Origin: Belliella alkalica
GTDB taxonomy: Bacteria; Bacteroidota; Bacteroidia; Cytophagales; Cyclobacteriaceae
Length of the DNA: 61,775 nt
Assembly (NCBI RefSeq): GCF_022549785.1
Contig: NZ_JAKZGO010000021.1
Coordinates: 1 to 61,775 of the forward strand
Reading direction: 5' to 3'
This document shows, one piece after another, positions 39,236 through 49,400 of this stretch. Numbering within the stretch: the stretch's first letter is position 1; every line of letters begins with the position of its first letter. Position numbers and translations under genes: made by a program. The notes under the pieces are model-generated. The model worked only from the letters and a program-made list of their open reading frames with translations. It ran no database searches and had not been told where the DNA came from.

Positions 39236-40642
39236 TTAGAAGTTCAATTTGAAATTAACAATTGGTGCTGAAAGTTGTGAATAAGAACTGAAAATAGTCG
39301 CTTTGGCTTGAAGCTGTTGATTGACAAAATAGTTTTCTGGATTGAATTTTAAAGAATAGTTGATGGATTCCTCTTTGTTCTTTCCTGAAAGGTCAAAATT
39401 CATGTTCTCTTTTTTGTATTTTGAAAAAAGAATTTGCTGTGTAATCAGAGCAAAACCAGAGGGTAAACCGATTACTACTGCAGGAGATCCACTTTCTGCT
39501 AAGGCAGCCACGCCCAAACCAACCAAAGCGGCTCCTCCTGTTGCGTAATTGATGGTGCTGCCTTGCTTGTTGGTTAGATTTACTCCTTTCACTGTTTTTT
39601 GGCCTATACTTGTACCAATCACACTAAACGCAGCAGGAATCAAAATGACGCCATTACTATAATTGTCAATTGTGGCTTGGGTAGCAATGGCAAATCCAAT
39701 TCCTGTGCCTATTAGGCTCATATTGGTAACATAATTACCATCACCTTTTGAGTAAGGGTATTTTTTTGAAGCGATATTTCCCAAAGCAAGTCCTGTCGCT
39801 CCACCTACCAAAGCACCTAGTCCATATATCCTCCCATTGTCTGAATTCAAGGCAGAAATCGCAGAAATACCAACAAATGAGCCTAGAACTCCATGATGAC
39901 GCATTACTTCAATATGTCCTTCAGAATACCTTCTTTTCTTTTGCATCTGAAATGCTACTTCTCCAAGGGCTATACTTCCAACTGTTGAAAAAGCAAAAGC
40001 AGTCTTACCTTCATTAAAAGTATTTCCTCCAATCACCAAGCCCAAGGACCCTCCATAAATAAGCCCCAAAAATCTACCGGCATTGTTGGCTCTGATAACT
40101 GACCTGTCTATGTCTTCAAACTTTTTTGGGTTGATTACAGGGCCCAGTGCCCACAATCCTCCAGTCACTAGAGGAATTCCCAAAACACCAAAATTGTCCA
40201 ATTCTAAAACTGAAACCAATGATGCTCCATAGTATATACCATAAGAAGTAGCGATAACCCGATCTATACCTCTCCATTCAAATTCTGCTGGCATGGCCTG
40301 GGCTTTATTGGTTGGAGTTACCTCTCTATCCCACTGAATTCGCATCTTTTCATATAGATTCCTTTCATCTTCAGATAACTTTTGATAGTAGTTATTCAAA
40401 AAATCTTCGAAATCCAAAAGGTAAGACATCTCCTCATCAGTTACAGGATCGCCCACATTCTGTTTCTTCTTGATGGTTTTGTAGGTCGCTTTATTCGTCT
40501 CTTCCCAATAGCCTCTAGCAGTATAAATTCCCTGTGCTGTAGTGATGTGTTGAAAACCAAAAAGCATTAGCAAAATTGAAAAGATGATTAAGGTTTTATA
40601 GTACCTTTTCTCATTTTTAGTAGAAGTTGATTCTTGGATCAT
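39236..40642 (-). CDS. glycine-rich, membrane-like protein, unknown
   Basis: This 468-residue protein has an N-terminal hydrophobic helix (LIIFSILLMLFGFQHI, about 18-33, with AQG as a possible cut), a charged stretch (about 40-120) and then several moderately hydrophobic segments rich in glycine: GFLGLIYGGSLGLVIGG-like (about 191-207), FVGISAISAL, GLGALVGGATGLALGNIA (about 274-291), LIGTGIGFAIATQA, and GGAALVGLGVAALAE. These GxxxG patterns suggest packed membrane helices or glycine zippers. I do not recognise a family. It leads the pair with TraB/GumN and has a promoter at 40670-40699. Confidence 0.6.
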   Translation of the reverse strand: MIQESTSTKNEKRYYKTLIIFSILLMLFGFQHITTAQGIYTARGYWEETNKATYKTIKKKQNVGDPVTDEEMSYLLDFEDFLNNYYQKLSEDERNLYEKMRIQWDREVTPTNKAQAMPAEFEWRGIDRVIATSYGIYYGASLVSVLELDNFGVLGIPLVTGGLWALGPVINPKKFEDIDRSVIRANNAGRFLGLIYGGSLGLVIGGNTFNEGKTAFAFSTVGSIALGEVAFQMQKKRRYSEGHIEVMRHHGVLGSFVGISAISALNSDNGRIYGLGALVGGATGLALGNIASKKYPYSKGDGNYVTNMSLIGTGIGFAIATQATIDNYSNGVILIPAAFSVIGTSIGQKTVKGVNLTNKQGSTINYATGGAALVGLGVAALAESGSPAVVIGLPSGFALITQQILFSKYKKENMNFDLSGKNKEESINYSLKFNPENYFVNQQLQAKATIFSSYSQLSAPIVNFKLNF

Positions 40643-40669
40643 GTTAAATATTTATAGATAAATTTCTAT

Positions 40670-40699
40670 CAAAACTATCACTATTTATTGATTTTCAAC
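40670..40699 (-). promoter_or_regulatory. promoter of the glycine-rich protein/TraB pair
   Basis: Minus strand: GTTG, 18 bases, TAGTTTTG (40677-40670, exact TAnnTTTG). The start would be near 40665, about 23 bases before the ATG. Confidence 0.5.
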
Positions 40700-40770
40700 A
40701 TGGTCAAGACAATTAATTGGATTAGGTTTAGTTTCTAAGACCTTCTTTTATTCTTTGAATGTCTATCCGC

Positions 40771-40930
40771 TTTCTTGAAATTAGCCAAACAATAGAATGT
40801 TGGCTAAACGATTTCAAGGTACGTTGATTACTCAAATCTGCACAAATATGGGTTTTCATCATTTGAAGAGTATCTGCAAATTGTATTTCCTTTTCCGAAC
40901 CAATCTACAATATTGCGGATACTCTTATTT
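40771..40930. repeat. 160-bp structured dispersed repeat, copy B
   Basis: This is the better preserved copy of the repeat at 23711-23870. Hairpin 1: CTTGAAA..TTAGCCAA (40774-40788) with TTGGCTAA (40800-40807) and ATTTCAAG (40811-40818). Hairpin 2: AAGAGTATCTGCA (about 40866-40878) with TGCGGATACTCTT (40914-40926), plus inner ATTGTA/TACAAT. A middle TCAAAT/ATTTGA pair (40832-40837, 40861-40866) is also possible. Confidence 0.68.
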
Positions 40931-41039
40931 TGCATTGTCTAAATCTGATCCTAATAAGGATTTAACCATATTTATTTCAAAAACCAAGGTCTATCAGAAG
41001 ATTTGAAGCATCTAAATCTCTAATTTTTTATAAGGGGAT

Positions 41040-43334
41040 TTATTCAGTTTTCATTGCAATTGGTGCAGCAATGCAGCTTTCTGGAATGTCAAAAGCATTT
41101 ATCAAAGCAGAGGCATTTTTGCGGACTTCCCAACAAAGCTGATTTACTTCTTTTCTGATTGCTTTTGTCTTTACACCCTCCATATAACCTTGCTCCAAAT
41201 ACCACCCTCTATTTTTCTCTAATGTATATAAGGCATATAGTTGGCAAAGTTGGGTTAAGGCCATTTTGCAACTTTCGTCAGTAGTTTCATTTACGGTTTT
41301 TTGAAATTGCTCTAGGATAACTCTTTCTATATAAGCCTGACCTACATTCTGCAAGTGATGCTGTGCCACGTTTGTTGCATCAAATGAATCCATTCCTTCA
41401 TCGATGTGCTTCTTCAATCTTTGGGCGGCACTGCTGAGAATTGCTTTTTCTCTGTAAACAAAAGCATTGAGATGAAAATCAAAATCCAATAAATGTTTTG
41501 AGTCTGTATTTCTCACAGTAATTGGATTTTTTTCGACGATTGAGGTTTTCGCTTGGGCAGTGATATAATTGAAAATGGTGAACATGTTCATATGGCCAAA
41601 TTCCTGCCTGAACTCTGTCAGTCTGTTCTTGGCTACAAGTTGCATCAAGACGACATTGTCTCCTTCGAATGTTGTATAGACGTCCGTATCATTTTTTAAT
41701 GCATCGATTCTGTTTTCGGAAAGATAGCCTTTTCCGCCACAAGCTTCTCGGCATTCCTGTAGTGTAGCCGTTGTAAACCATGTCGTATAGGCTTTCAATC
41801 CTGCTGCCAAAGCTTCAATTTCCTGAGCTTCTTCTTCTTTTCTGTCCAAAAATCTTTGCGTAAGGTATCGCAATGCGAAATGTAAAGCATATGAAGTAGC
41901 TAAAGGAGGCATCAATCTTCTCTGATGAAGTCTATAATTCAAGATAGGAACTTCTTCACCTCCTTCAGGCCCAAATTGCTTCCGTTTCTCAGCATGTCGT
42001 ATGGCAATGGTCAGACCAGTTTTACTCGCTGCAAGTGCTGATCTTGGGATTCCAATTCTACCTCCCACCAACGTACCAAGCATTGTGAAAAATCTCCTGT
42101 TGTCTGAGCTTATAGGACTTTCGAACTCCCCTTGTTCATTGACAAAGGCAAATTTGTCCAACATATCTTCTTTTGGAATGACAACATTATCGAAATAGAT
42201 AACGCCATTATCCACACCGTTGAGACCCATTTTTCGACCACAATCCTCTATGCGCACACCTTTTACAAGTTTTCCATCTTCCGATCTTAGGGGGACTACA
42301 AAAGCATTGACTCCATAATCTTCACCATCTATGATCAACTTTGCAAATACAGTCGCCATTTGTCCATGAAGTGCCGCATTTCCTATGTATTCTTTTCGTG
42401 CATCAGGATTTGGCGTGTGAATGGAAAACGTCTTCGTTTCGTGGTCATAAGTCGCTGTCGTTTCCAGTCCTCTCACATTCGAGCCATGGCCTGTCTCTGT
42501 CATCGCAAAACACCCAGGAAGCTCGAGACTTCCTATATCTTTGAGATATTTTTGATGATGTTTTTCACTTCCCAAAAAGAACACACTCATTCCCCAAAGT
42601 CCAAATTGAACACCAAATTTGATCACCATACTTAGATCATGATAACTCAAAGTTTCCATAATGGTGAAATAGCCTTCCATATCATCTTTTCCTTTTGCAT
42701 ATTCTGGGAAAGCCCATGCACCAAAACCTTGATCTGCCAAAGCTTGACACCATTGAAGAACCTGCTCTCTCTGATCTAATAAGCTGTCATAATCACGATA
42801 GGCAAAAGTTGGATCAGATATTACGGCTTTTACTTTTTTGATCAAATTTGCTTGCTTACCATCCAAAATCCCTGTCATTTTTTCGGTAGCAAAACTTTGG
42901 TCTTCTCTATGCTTCGTAGTGATGGTTTGGTGGCCGGATTTGAAAGTAAATCCAGCTTCTTTACTCAGCAGCCCAAGTGCTTTTTCAGCTTCTTGAAAGT
43001 CTAAATGGATTTTTTCTTCTATGCTGATGTTTGGATTTTCCTGCTTGACAAGAGATTCTCCAATCTGCGACAGACTATGTGTGCTGTCTAGATCTATGGA
43101 TTTTATTTTTTTCTTCCAACTTTTTAGTTCTTTGGAATTTGGTCCTTCGGCAGGATTCAGTTTACTTAACAGATATTCTTTTTCAGTACTTGAAATCCAA
43201 TCTTGTTTGTTAATCAGCTTATGCATTTCACTGATTTCTGTTGGTGTCAAGACGCTGTCCATCCAAAGAGTATAAAATAATGGAAGGAAAATGTGGAGTT
43301 TTGGGTTATTGTGAAGTTCTTCTGAATGTAGCAT
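41040..43334 (-). CDS. acyl-CoA dehydrogenase/oxidase, long form
   Basis: This 764-residue flavoenzyme should oxidise acyl-CoA at C2-C3. The core starts near residue 165. ETLSYHDLSMVIKFGVQFGL, PGCFAMTETGHGSNVRGLET (FAD/substrate loop, about 272-291), GRKMGLNGVDNGVIYFDNV and CREACGGKGYLSENRI (about 559-574) with TTFEGDNVVLMQLVAK are visible. The C-terminal helical domain resembles acyl-CoA oxidases. The acidic/basic N-terminal 150 residues (KLNPAEGPNSKELKSWKKK) are extra. It could transfer electrons to O2 or to ETF; sequence does not decide. It is monocistronic, and the Gfo/Idh/MocA gene is divergent. Confidence 0.85.
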   Translation of the reverse strand: MLHSEELHNNPKLHIFLPLFYTLWMDSVLTPTEISEMHKLINKQDWISSTEKEYLLSKLNPAEGPNSKELKSWKKKIKSIDLDSTHSLSQIGESLVKQENPNISIEEKIHLDFQEAEKALGLLSKEAGFTFKSGHQTITTKHREDQSFATEKMTGILDGKQANLIKKVKAVISDPTFAYRDYDSLLDQREQVLQWCQALADQGFGAWAFPEYAKGKDDMEGYFTIMETLSYHDLSMVIKFGVQFGLWGMSVFFLGSEKHHQKYLKDIGSLELPGCFAMTETGHGSNVRGLETTATYDHETKTFSIHTPNPDARKEYIGNAALHGQMATVFAKLIIDGEDYGVNAFVVPLRSEDGKLVKGVRIEDCGRKMGLNGVDNGVIYFDNVVIPKEDMLDKFAFVNEQGEFESPISSDNRRFFTMLGTLVGGRIGIPRSALAASKTGLTIAIRHAEKRKQFGPEGGEEVPILNYRLHQRRLMPPLATSYALHFALRYLTQRFLDRKEEEAQEIEALAAGLKAYTTWFTTATLQECREACGGKGYLSENRIDALKNDTDVYTTFEGDNVVLMQLVAKNRLTEFRQEFGHMNMFTIFNYITAQAKTSIVEKNPITVRNTDSKHLLDFDFHLNAFVYREKAILSSAAQRLKKHIDEGMDSFDATNVAQHHLQNVGQAYIERVILEQFQKTVNETTDESCKMALTQLCQLYALYTLEKNRGWYLEQGYMEGVKTKAIRKEVNQLCWEVRKNASALINAFDIPESCIAAPIAMKTE

Positions 43335-43442
43335 AAGATCAAAATTGATTTATCTAAATATACTCAGTTTAATCAATTTGGTTCAAAAAATTCTTTGATT
43401 AAGGATAAAGAAAGCTACAAATTGGTATTTAATTGTTAATTT

Positions 43443-44441
43443 ATGACCATGAACAAATCATCGGAAAGAGAAGTACGCTGGGGTATTATTGGAGTTGGAA
43501 ATGTGTGTGAGGTCAAATCAGCGCCTGCAATGAACTTAGTGGAAAACAGCAAGTTGGTAGCCGTAATGCGGAGGAGTGAAGAAAAGGTAATTGATTATGC
43601 CAAAAGACATCAGATTTCTAAATGGTACACAGATGCTGAAAAGTTAATCAACGATCCTGAGGTCAATGCCATCTACATTGCGACACCACCCAAGCCACAT
43701 GCTGAATTGACTAAATTGGCAGCAAAGTCAGGAAAGCCAATCTATTTGGAAAAACCAATGGCAAGAACCTTTCAAGAATGTATTGAGATGATGGAGATTT
43801 GCAAAGAGCATAAGAGTCCCTTATTTGTTGCTTATTATAGAAGAGCATTGCCACATTTTGTTAAAATAAGAGAACTGATTGAAGAAGGTGTGATTGGTGA
43901 TATCAGAACTGTTCATATTGACCTCAAGCAAGAATTGGTATCGGATATCATAGCCAATGCTTCTGAAAATTGGAGAGTAGATCCAGAAATAGCAGGTGGG
44001 GGTTACTTTTATGATTTGGCATCACATCAGATGGACTTAATGGACTTTTTGTTGGGTAGGATAGTGGATGCAAATGGATTTTCGACAAATCAAGCAGGAA
44101 AGTATGAAGCTGAAGATCTTGTTTCAGGGATCTTCAAATTTCAATCTGGGGTGATTGGTACTGGCAACTGGTGCTTCACAACTGCAAAATGTGCTAAAAT
44201 AGATCAGACTATTATCTATGGTTGTAAAGGTTATATAAAGTTTGAAACTTTTGGGAAGGGTGAATTTGAGCTATTTACAGATGAACAAGGATATCAATAT
44301 TTTGAATTTGATCTTCCCAAGCATATACAATTTAACTTAATTGAAAATATTGTAAATACGATTTTGGGAAAAGCAGAGGCAATCAGTACAGGTGAATCAG
44401 CAGCAAGGACTAATTGGGTTCTCGAGAATATTGTCAAATAA
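43443..44441 (+). CDS. Gfo/Idh/MocA-family oxidoreductase
   Basis: This 332-residue protein has an N-terminal NAD(P) Rossmann fold (WGIIGVGNVCEVKSAPAM, about 13-30), AIYIATPPKPHAEL (about 76-89) and the lysine motif GKPIYLEKPMA (about 97-107). A C-terminal substrate domain contains GGGYFYDLASHQMDLMDFLL (about 182-201), the family's conserved histidine block. It oxidises or reduces a sugar, inositol or related compound that cannot be named. Two ATGs stand at 43443 and 43449. It has no signal peptide. The RluA gene follows after 39 bases with its own -7 box. Confidence 0.87.
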   Translation: MTMNKSSEREVRWGIIGVGNVCEVKSAPAMNLVENSKLVAVMRRSEEKVIDYAKRHQISKWYTDAEKLINDPEVNAIYIATPPKPHAELTKLAAKSGKPIYLEKPMARTFQECIEMMEICKEHKSPLFVAYYRRALPHFVKIRELIEEGVIGDIRTVHIDLKQELVSDIIANASENWRVDPEIAGGGYFYDLASHQMDLMDFLLGRIVDANGFSTNQAGKYEAEDLVSGIFKFQSGVIGTGNWCFTTAKCAKIDQTIIYGCKGYIKFETFGKGEFELFTDEQGYQYFEFDLPKHIQFNLIENIVNTILGKAEAISTGESAARTNWVLENIVK

Positions 44442-44447
44442 TCTTTA

Positions 44448-44455
44448 TACTTTTG
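44448..44455 (+). promoter_or_regulatory. -7 box of the RluA gene
   Basis: TACTTTTG is an exact TAnnTTTG, 25 bases before the GTG start at 44481. No good -33 TTTG stands at 19 bases. Confidence 0.4.
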
Positions 44456-44480
44456 ATGTCAATTTGTATAGAAAAGTATA

Positions 44481-46148
44481 GTGGCAGACAGATTTATCCC
44501 ATTCCATGAATCAATAGAAGGACTAGAAATTCCAAAGGAGTTCACTTTCCCATTTTATTACCAACCTAATCCGCTGGCAATAAATGCGGCCATTCAGCTT
44601 AAGGAATATCTTACCAACCAAACAGACTGGATTCATAATTTTGGTTTGCATCCAGAAGACAAAACTTTGGCAATTGGTAAGATGTTCGGTGTGTTGGTGG
44701 TGCAAAAAGCAAATTTGGAACTGGGATTCTTGGCTGGGTTTTCAGGTAAGCTGGCTGACAGTAATGAGCATCAGTTTTTTGTACCTCCAGTATATGATAT
44801 GCTGAGGTCAGATGGTTTTTTTAAAAATGGAGAAAAAATCATCAATAAGATCAATCAGGAAATTGAAACTTTAGAAGCGAATGAAGAATACATTTCTCTA
44901 AAATCAGAATGGCTGCAACTTAGTAAAAAAGCTCAATTGGAGATAGAAAGGAAGAAAGAGGAAGTCAATAATGCCAGAAGATTGAGGAAACAAAAGAAAA
45001 AAGAGTTACAGCCTGTTTTGAGCTCTGAGGATTATGACAAACTTTTGGCGGAGCAGGTAGATGAAAGCCTAAGGAATAAATACTTTTTCAATCTATTTGT
45101 CAAAGAATGGGACGAGAAGTTGCAAGGTTTGAAAAGAAATTTAATTGTCTTTGAAGATCAGTTAGCGAAACTGAAAATGGAAAGAAAAGAGCGATCCAAC
45201 GCACTTCAACAGCAACTTTTTGATAATTATAAATTTCTGAATGCTGAAAAAGAATGGAAAAGTTTGAGGGAAATTTTTTCCTTGGATTTGAATATTCCCA
45301 TTCCTGCAGGATCAGGAGAATGTGCTGCTCCGAAGTTGTTGCATTATGCTTTTCTGCATGAATTGAAACCAATTGCTATGGCGGAATTTTGGTGGGGACA
45401 ATCCCCAAAGTCAGAGATCCGAAAGCACGGTGAATTTTACCCAGCTTGTAAAAGCAAATGTGAACCAATCTTGGGACACATGCTCAAGGGACTTGAAGTC
45501 GAAGAAAACCCATTTTTGAAAAACCCGGCCGAAGGCAAAGAGCTGGAGGTGATTTATGAAGATGATGTACTGATGGTTGTGAACAAGCCTTCAGAGTTTT
45601 TGTCTGTTCCAGGTAAAAATGTGAGCGATTCAGTCCAAAAGAGGATCGTTGACCTTTATCCAGATGCGATTTTGGTTCACAGACTAGATCAGAGTACTTC
45701 GGGAATTATCTTGGTTGCAAAGAATAAATTTACACATCAGGAACTCCAATCCCAATTTGTCAAGAGGACTGTAGAAAAAAGATATTTAGCCTTGCTAGAT
45801 GGTGAAATTCAGGATAAAGAAGGCTTGATCGATTTGCCAATTAGGGTTGATTTGGACAATCGACCACATCAGCTAGTTTGCTACAAATATGGAAAACCAT
45901 CACAGACCAAGTTTAAAGTTTTGGGGGTAAAAGATGGGTTGACAAGAATCCAATTTTTTCCAATTACGGGACGAACCCATCAGCTAAGAATGCATGCAGC
46001 ACATCCAAGTGGACTGAATACACCGATTTTGGGTGATGATCTATACGGGAAAAGGAGTAGCAGATTGCATCTTCATGCAGAGCATTTGGCTTTCACGCAT
46101 CCAAAATCAAAAGAGCGGATGCATTTTGAAGTCAAAGCGGAGTTTTAG
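44481..46148 (+). CDS. RluA-family pseudouridine synthase with long N-terminal extension
   Basis: This 555-residue protein starts at GTG 44481. The C-terminal 200 residues are an RluA-type pseudouridine synthase: VIYEDDVLMVVNKPSEFLSV (about 355-374), catalytic Asp in HRLDQSTSGII (about 398-408), RYLALLDG and ITGRTHQLRMHAAHP (about 494-508). The N-terminal 350 residues hold a coiled coil (about 130-250) and a conserved block PAGSGECAAPKLLHYAF with EFWWGQSP. Long RluA proteins of this type occur in several bacteria; the target (rRNA or tRNA uridine) is not known to me. It is therefore not a simple RluD or RluC. Confidence 0.88.
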   Translation: MADRFIPFHESIEGLEIPKEFTFPFYYQPNPLAINAAIQLKEYLTNQTDWIHNFGLHPEDKTLAIGKMFGVLVVQKANLELGFLAGFSGKLADSNEHQFFVPPVYDMLRSDGFFKNGEKIINKINQEIETLEANEEYISLKSEWLQLSKKAQLEIERKKEEVNNARRLRKQKKKELQPVLSSEDYDKLLAEQVDESLRNKYFFNLFVKEWDEKLQGLKRNLIVFEDQLAKLKMERKERSNALQQQLFDNYKFLNAEKEWKSLREIFSLDLNIPIPAGSGECAAPKLLHYAFLHELKPIAMAEFWWGQSPKSEIRKHGEFYPACKSKCEPILGHMLKGLEVEENPFLKNPAEGKELEVIYEDDVLMVVNKPSEFLSVPGKNVSDSVQKRIVDLYPDAILVHRLDQSTSGIILVAKNKFTHQELQSQFVKRTVEKRYLALLDGEIQDKEGLIDLPIRVDLDNRPHQLVCYKYGKPSQTKFKVLGVKDGLTRIQFFPITGRTHQLRMHAAHPSGLNTPILGDDLYGKRSSRLHLHAEHLAFTHPKSKERMHFEVKAEF

Positions 46149-46198
46149 AAGCCCCACAAATTTTCATACGCTTAAAAAATTATATGAAAATCCGCCTC

Positions 46199-46320
46199 TT
46201 TGCCACTAGCCTTAATTCCATTGTTGATTGTTCGCTTATGTTCAATATCTATGAGTATCTAATATCAATAAATATCGGATCTAAGCTAAATCAGACTTTT
46301 CTTTAATTAGTGGCAAAGTT
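46199..46320. repeat. inverted-repeat element with CTTTGCCACTA ends
   Basis: CTTTGCCACTA near 46198 is inverted as TAGTGGCAAAG near 46306-46316, enclosing about 100 bases of AT-rich TATC/GATA phrases. Its reverse complement resembles 23462-23545: GCCACTAAT at the start and GATATTTATTGATATT in the core. It looks like a small non-autonomous element. It sits in the 267-base spacer before the tricorn-like gene. Confidence 0.5.
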
Positions 46321-46415
46321 CCGTATAGACATGGATAATTTTCTCCTTTGGTATAAAAGAAATTTTCACGCTGTGTTTTTTGATTAATTTAGCTTCGATA
46401 TCCAAAACATAAAGT

Positions 46416-49400
46416 ATGAAATTGAGAAAAATTTGTTTAAGTGTTTTACTCACAGGAGTATTTGGGCTTTCTATGGCTCAAGAAGCCCCAAAATGGCTTC
46501 GTTACCCAACGATTTCACCCGATGGAAGCAAGGTAGCCTTCACCTACAAAGGTGATTTGTTTACGATTCCAACCACCGGTGGAAAAGCTACCCAAATTAC
46601 ATTTCATGAAGCACATGATTTTATGCCTGTATGGAGCAAAGACAGTGAAAAAATCGCTTTTGCTTCAGATAGATATGGCAATTTTGATGTCTTTATCATG
46701 GATGCAGCGGGTGGAGCTGCCAGCAGATTGACTTATCATTCTAATGACGAGATGCCTTATAGTTTTTCCTCAGATGGAGAATCAGTGATTTTTGGAGGAG
46801 TGCGACAAGATCTTGCAGAACATAGACAGTATCCTACTGGCTCACAGCCTGAATTATACAAAGTTCCAGTCAAAGGTGGGAGAGTAGATCAAATTTGGAC
46901 GATACCAGCAGAATATGTCAAGGTAAGTGCTGATGGCAAGAAAATGATCTACCATGACAAAAAAGGTGGTGAAAATGAATGGAGGAAAAAGCATCAATCC
47001 GCCATCACAAGAGATATTTGGATTTATGATACAGAGACCAATTCCCATAAGATGTTGACCACTTTTGGTGGAGAAGATAGAAATCCAGTGTTTGGACCTG
47101 GGGAAAAGGAAATTTACTATTTGTCAGAAGAGGGAGGAAGTTACAATGTTTTCAAAATGGATGTTGAGAATCCTTCTCAAAAGAAATCACTGACAGACTT
47201 GAAAGATTTTCCAGTAAGGTTTTTATCTATTGCAGATAATGGTCAGATGTGTTTTTCTTATGATGGAGAGCTATATCTTCTAAAAGAAGGAGGTTCGCCA
47301 GAAAAAATTAAAGTTGAAATCAAAACCCAGTCCATTTCAAATCCTGATAGTTATATAGCTATTAATGGAGGTGTAAGGGAAATGTCGATTTCACCTGATG
47401 GAAAAGAGATCGCATTCATAGCAAGAGGAGAAGTTTTTGTAACCTCTGTAGATGGTTCATTGACCAAAAGAATTACCAAAACACCAGAGCAAGAGCGCTT
47501 TGTTCAATTTGCTCCTGATGGAAAATCGATAGTTTATTCGAGTGAAAGAGACGGGAAATGGTCGATCTTCCGAGTGAAAAGATCTAGGGAAAAAGAAGAG
47601 CCTTTTTTCTATGCAAGTACTTTGGTAGAAGAAGAGAAGTTGGTCAGCAATGAATTTGACAATTACCAGCCATCGATTTCTCCGGATGGAAAAAAACTTG
47701 CTTATATAGAATCCAGAAAGAAATTGAAAGTGATGGATTTGGCAAGTAAAGAAACGGTCACATTGATGAATGAAGACCAATTGATGCACATGCGTGATGG
47801 AGATCAATATTTCACTTGGAGCCCTGATAGCAAATGGCTTTTGGCTGAATACAGTCCTACCATGGCCAATGGCGAAATTGTTTTATTGGATGCCAGTGGC
47901 AAGAAACCAATGGAAAATCTTACCCAAAGTGGCTATGGGGATAGAAACCCAAAATTTGTCAATGGAGGAAAGCAAATGCTTTGGTTCTCAAATAGAGATG
48001 GTCTGAAAAGCTTTGCTACTAGTGGCGGATCTCAAAATGATGTCTATACAATGTTTTTTACCAAAGAAGCTTTTGAAAAATTCAGCCTTAGTAAGGAAGA
48101 CTTTGACTTGATGAAAGAAGTGGAAAAATCCAACAAAGGTGAATCTGACAAAAAGGACGAAAAGAAAGATGATAAAAAGGATGATAAAAAAGTAGAAGAT
48201 ATCAAAATCGATTTGGAAGACATCCGAGAGAGAAAAGCAAAGCTGACAATTCATTCAGCCTCACTCGGTGATGCTGTGTTGGACAAAGATGCCGAGAAAC
48301 TATATTATCTGGCTCGATTTGAGAAGGGAATGAACTTATGGAGTACGGATTTGCGAACCAAAGAAACCAAGATGGAACTGAAGCTTGACGGTGGTGGAGG
48401 AAGTCTGGAATGGGACAAAGAGATGAAAAATCTTTACCTTCTGAGCGGTGGAAGTATTTCCAAAATTACCAGCAATGGAACTAAGAGGGAAGCCATCAAA
48501 ATTGCTGGTGAGATGAATATGGATACAGAAGCTGAAAGAGCACATGCTTTTGAACACATAAAAATCAGAACAAAGGGTGCATTTTACACTCCTGATATGC
48601 ATGGCGTGGATTGGGATTCTTTGACTGCATCTTACGAAAAATATCTGCCTCATATAGGGAATGGATATGAATTTGCAGAGATGCTTTCGGAGTTGATTGG
48701 TGAATTAAATGTCTCACATGCAGGAGCGAGGTATAGCAGAAATGTTCCTCAGTCTGACGCTACAGCTTCTTTGGGGATTTTCATGGATTATTCTCACAAG
48801 GAAGATGGAATCAAAATAGCTGAGATCATCAAAGGTTCGCCACTTGACAAGTCCAATTTGGATGTAAAAGCGGGTATGATCATCGAAAAAATCGATGGTG
48901 AGACGATCTCAATTGATAAGGATGTAGCACAGTATTTCAATAGAAAAGCTGATAAGTTCACTCTTTTGGAAGTATTGGATCCAGCTTCGGGAAAAAGACA
49001 ACAGATTACTGTAAAGCCGATTTCTATCGGTGAAGAAGGTAGGTTGCTCTACACAAGATGGGTGAAGAAAAATCAAGAGGAAGTAGAGAAAATGTCAGAT
49101 GGCAAACTTGGCTATGTTCACATTCCTGGTATGTCAGACGGACCATATAGAACTACTTATGAAGAAATGATGGGCAAATATCATGACAAAGAAGGAGTAA
49201 TCGTGGATACCCGTTTCAATGGTGGAGGTGATTTGGTAGCTGATTTGGCTATGTTCTTTACAGGAGATAAGTTTATCACTTATGCTACAGAAGAGCGTGA
49301 CCTTGGGTACGAGCCTACATTCAGATGGACCAAGCCAACTTTGGCTATGTTCAATGAATCAAATTATTCGGATGGACATTGTTTTGCTTGCGGATATACA

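Larger units (their letters stand above)
40643..41039. other. spacer of 397 bases with promoter and structured repeat
   Basis: It contains the minus-strand promoter (40670-40699) and repeat copy B (40771-40930). A plus-strand ORF at 40797-41006 runs through the repeat and is not coding-like. Nothing else is supported. Confidence 0.6.

Noticed and set aside
40797-41006. plus-strand ORF of 69 codons
   Set aside because: It starts inside hairpin 1 of repeat copy B and has no conserved counterpart in copy A.
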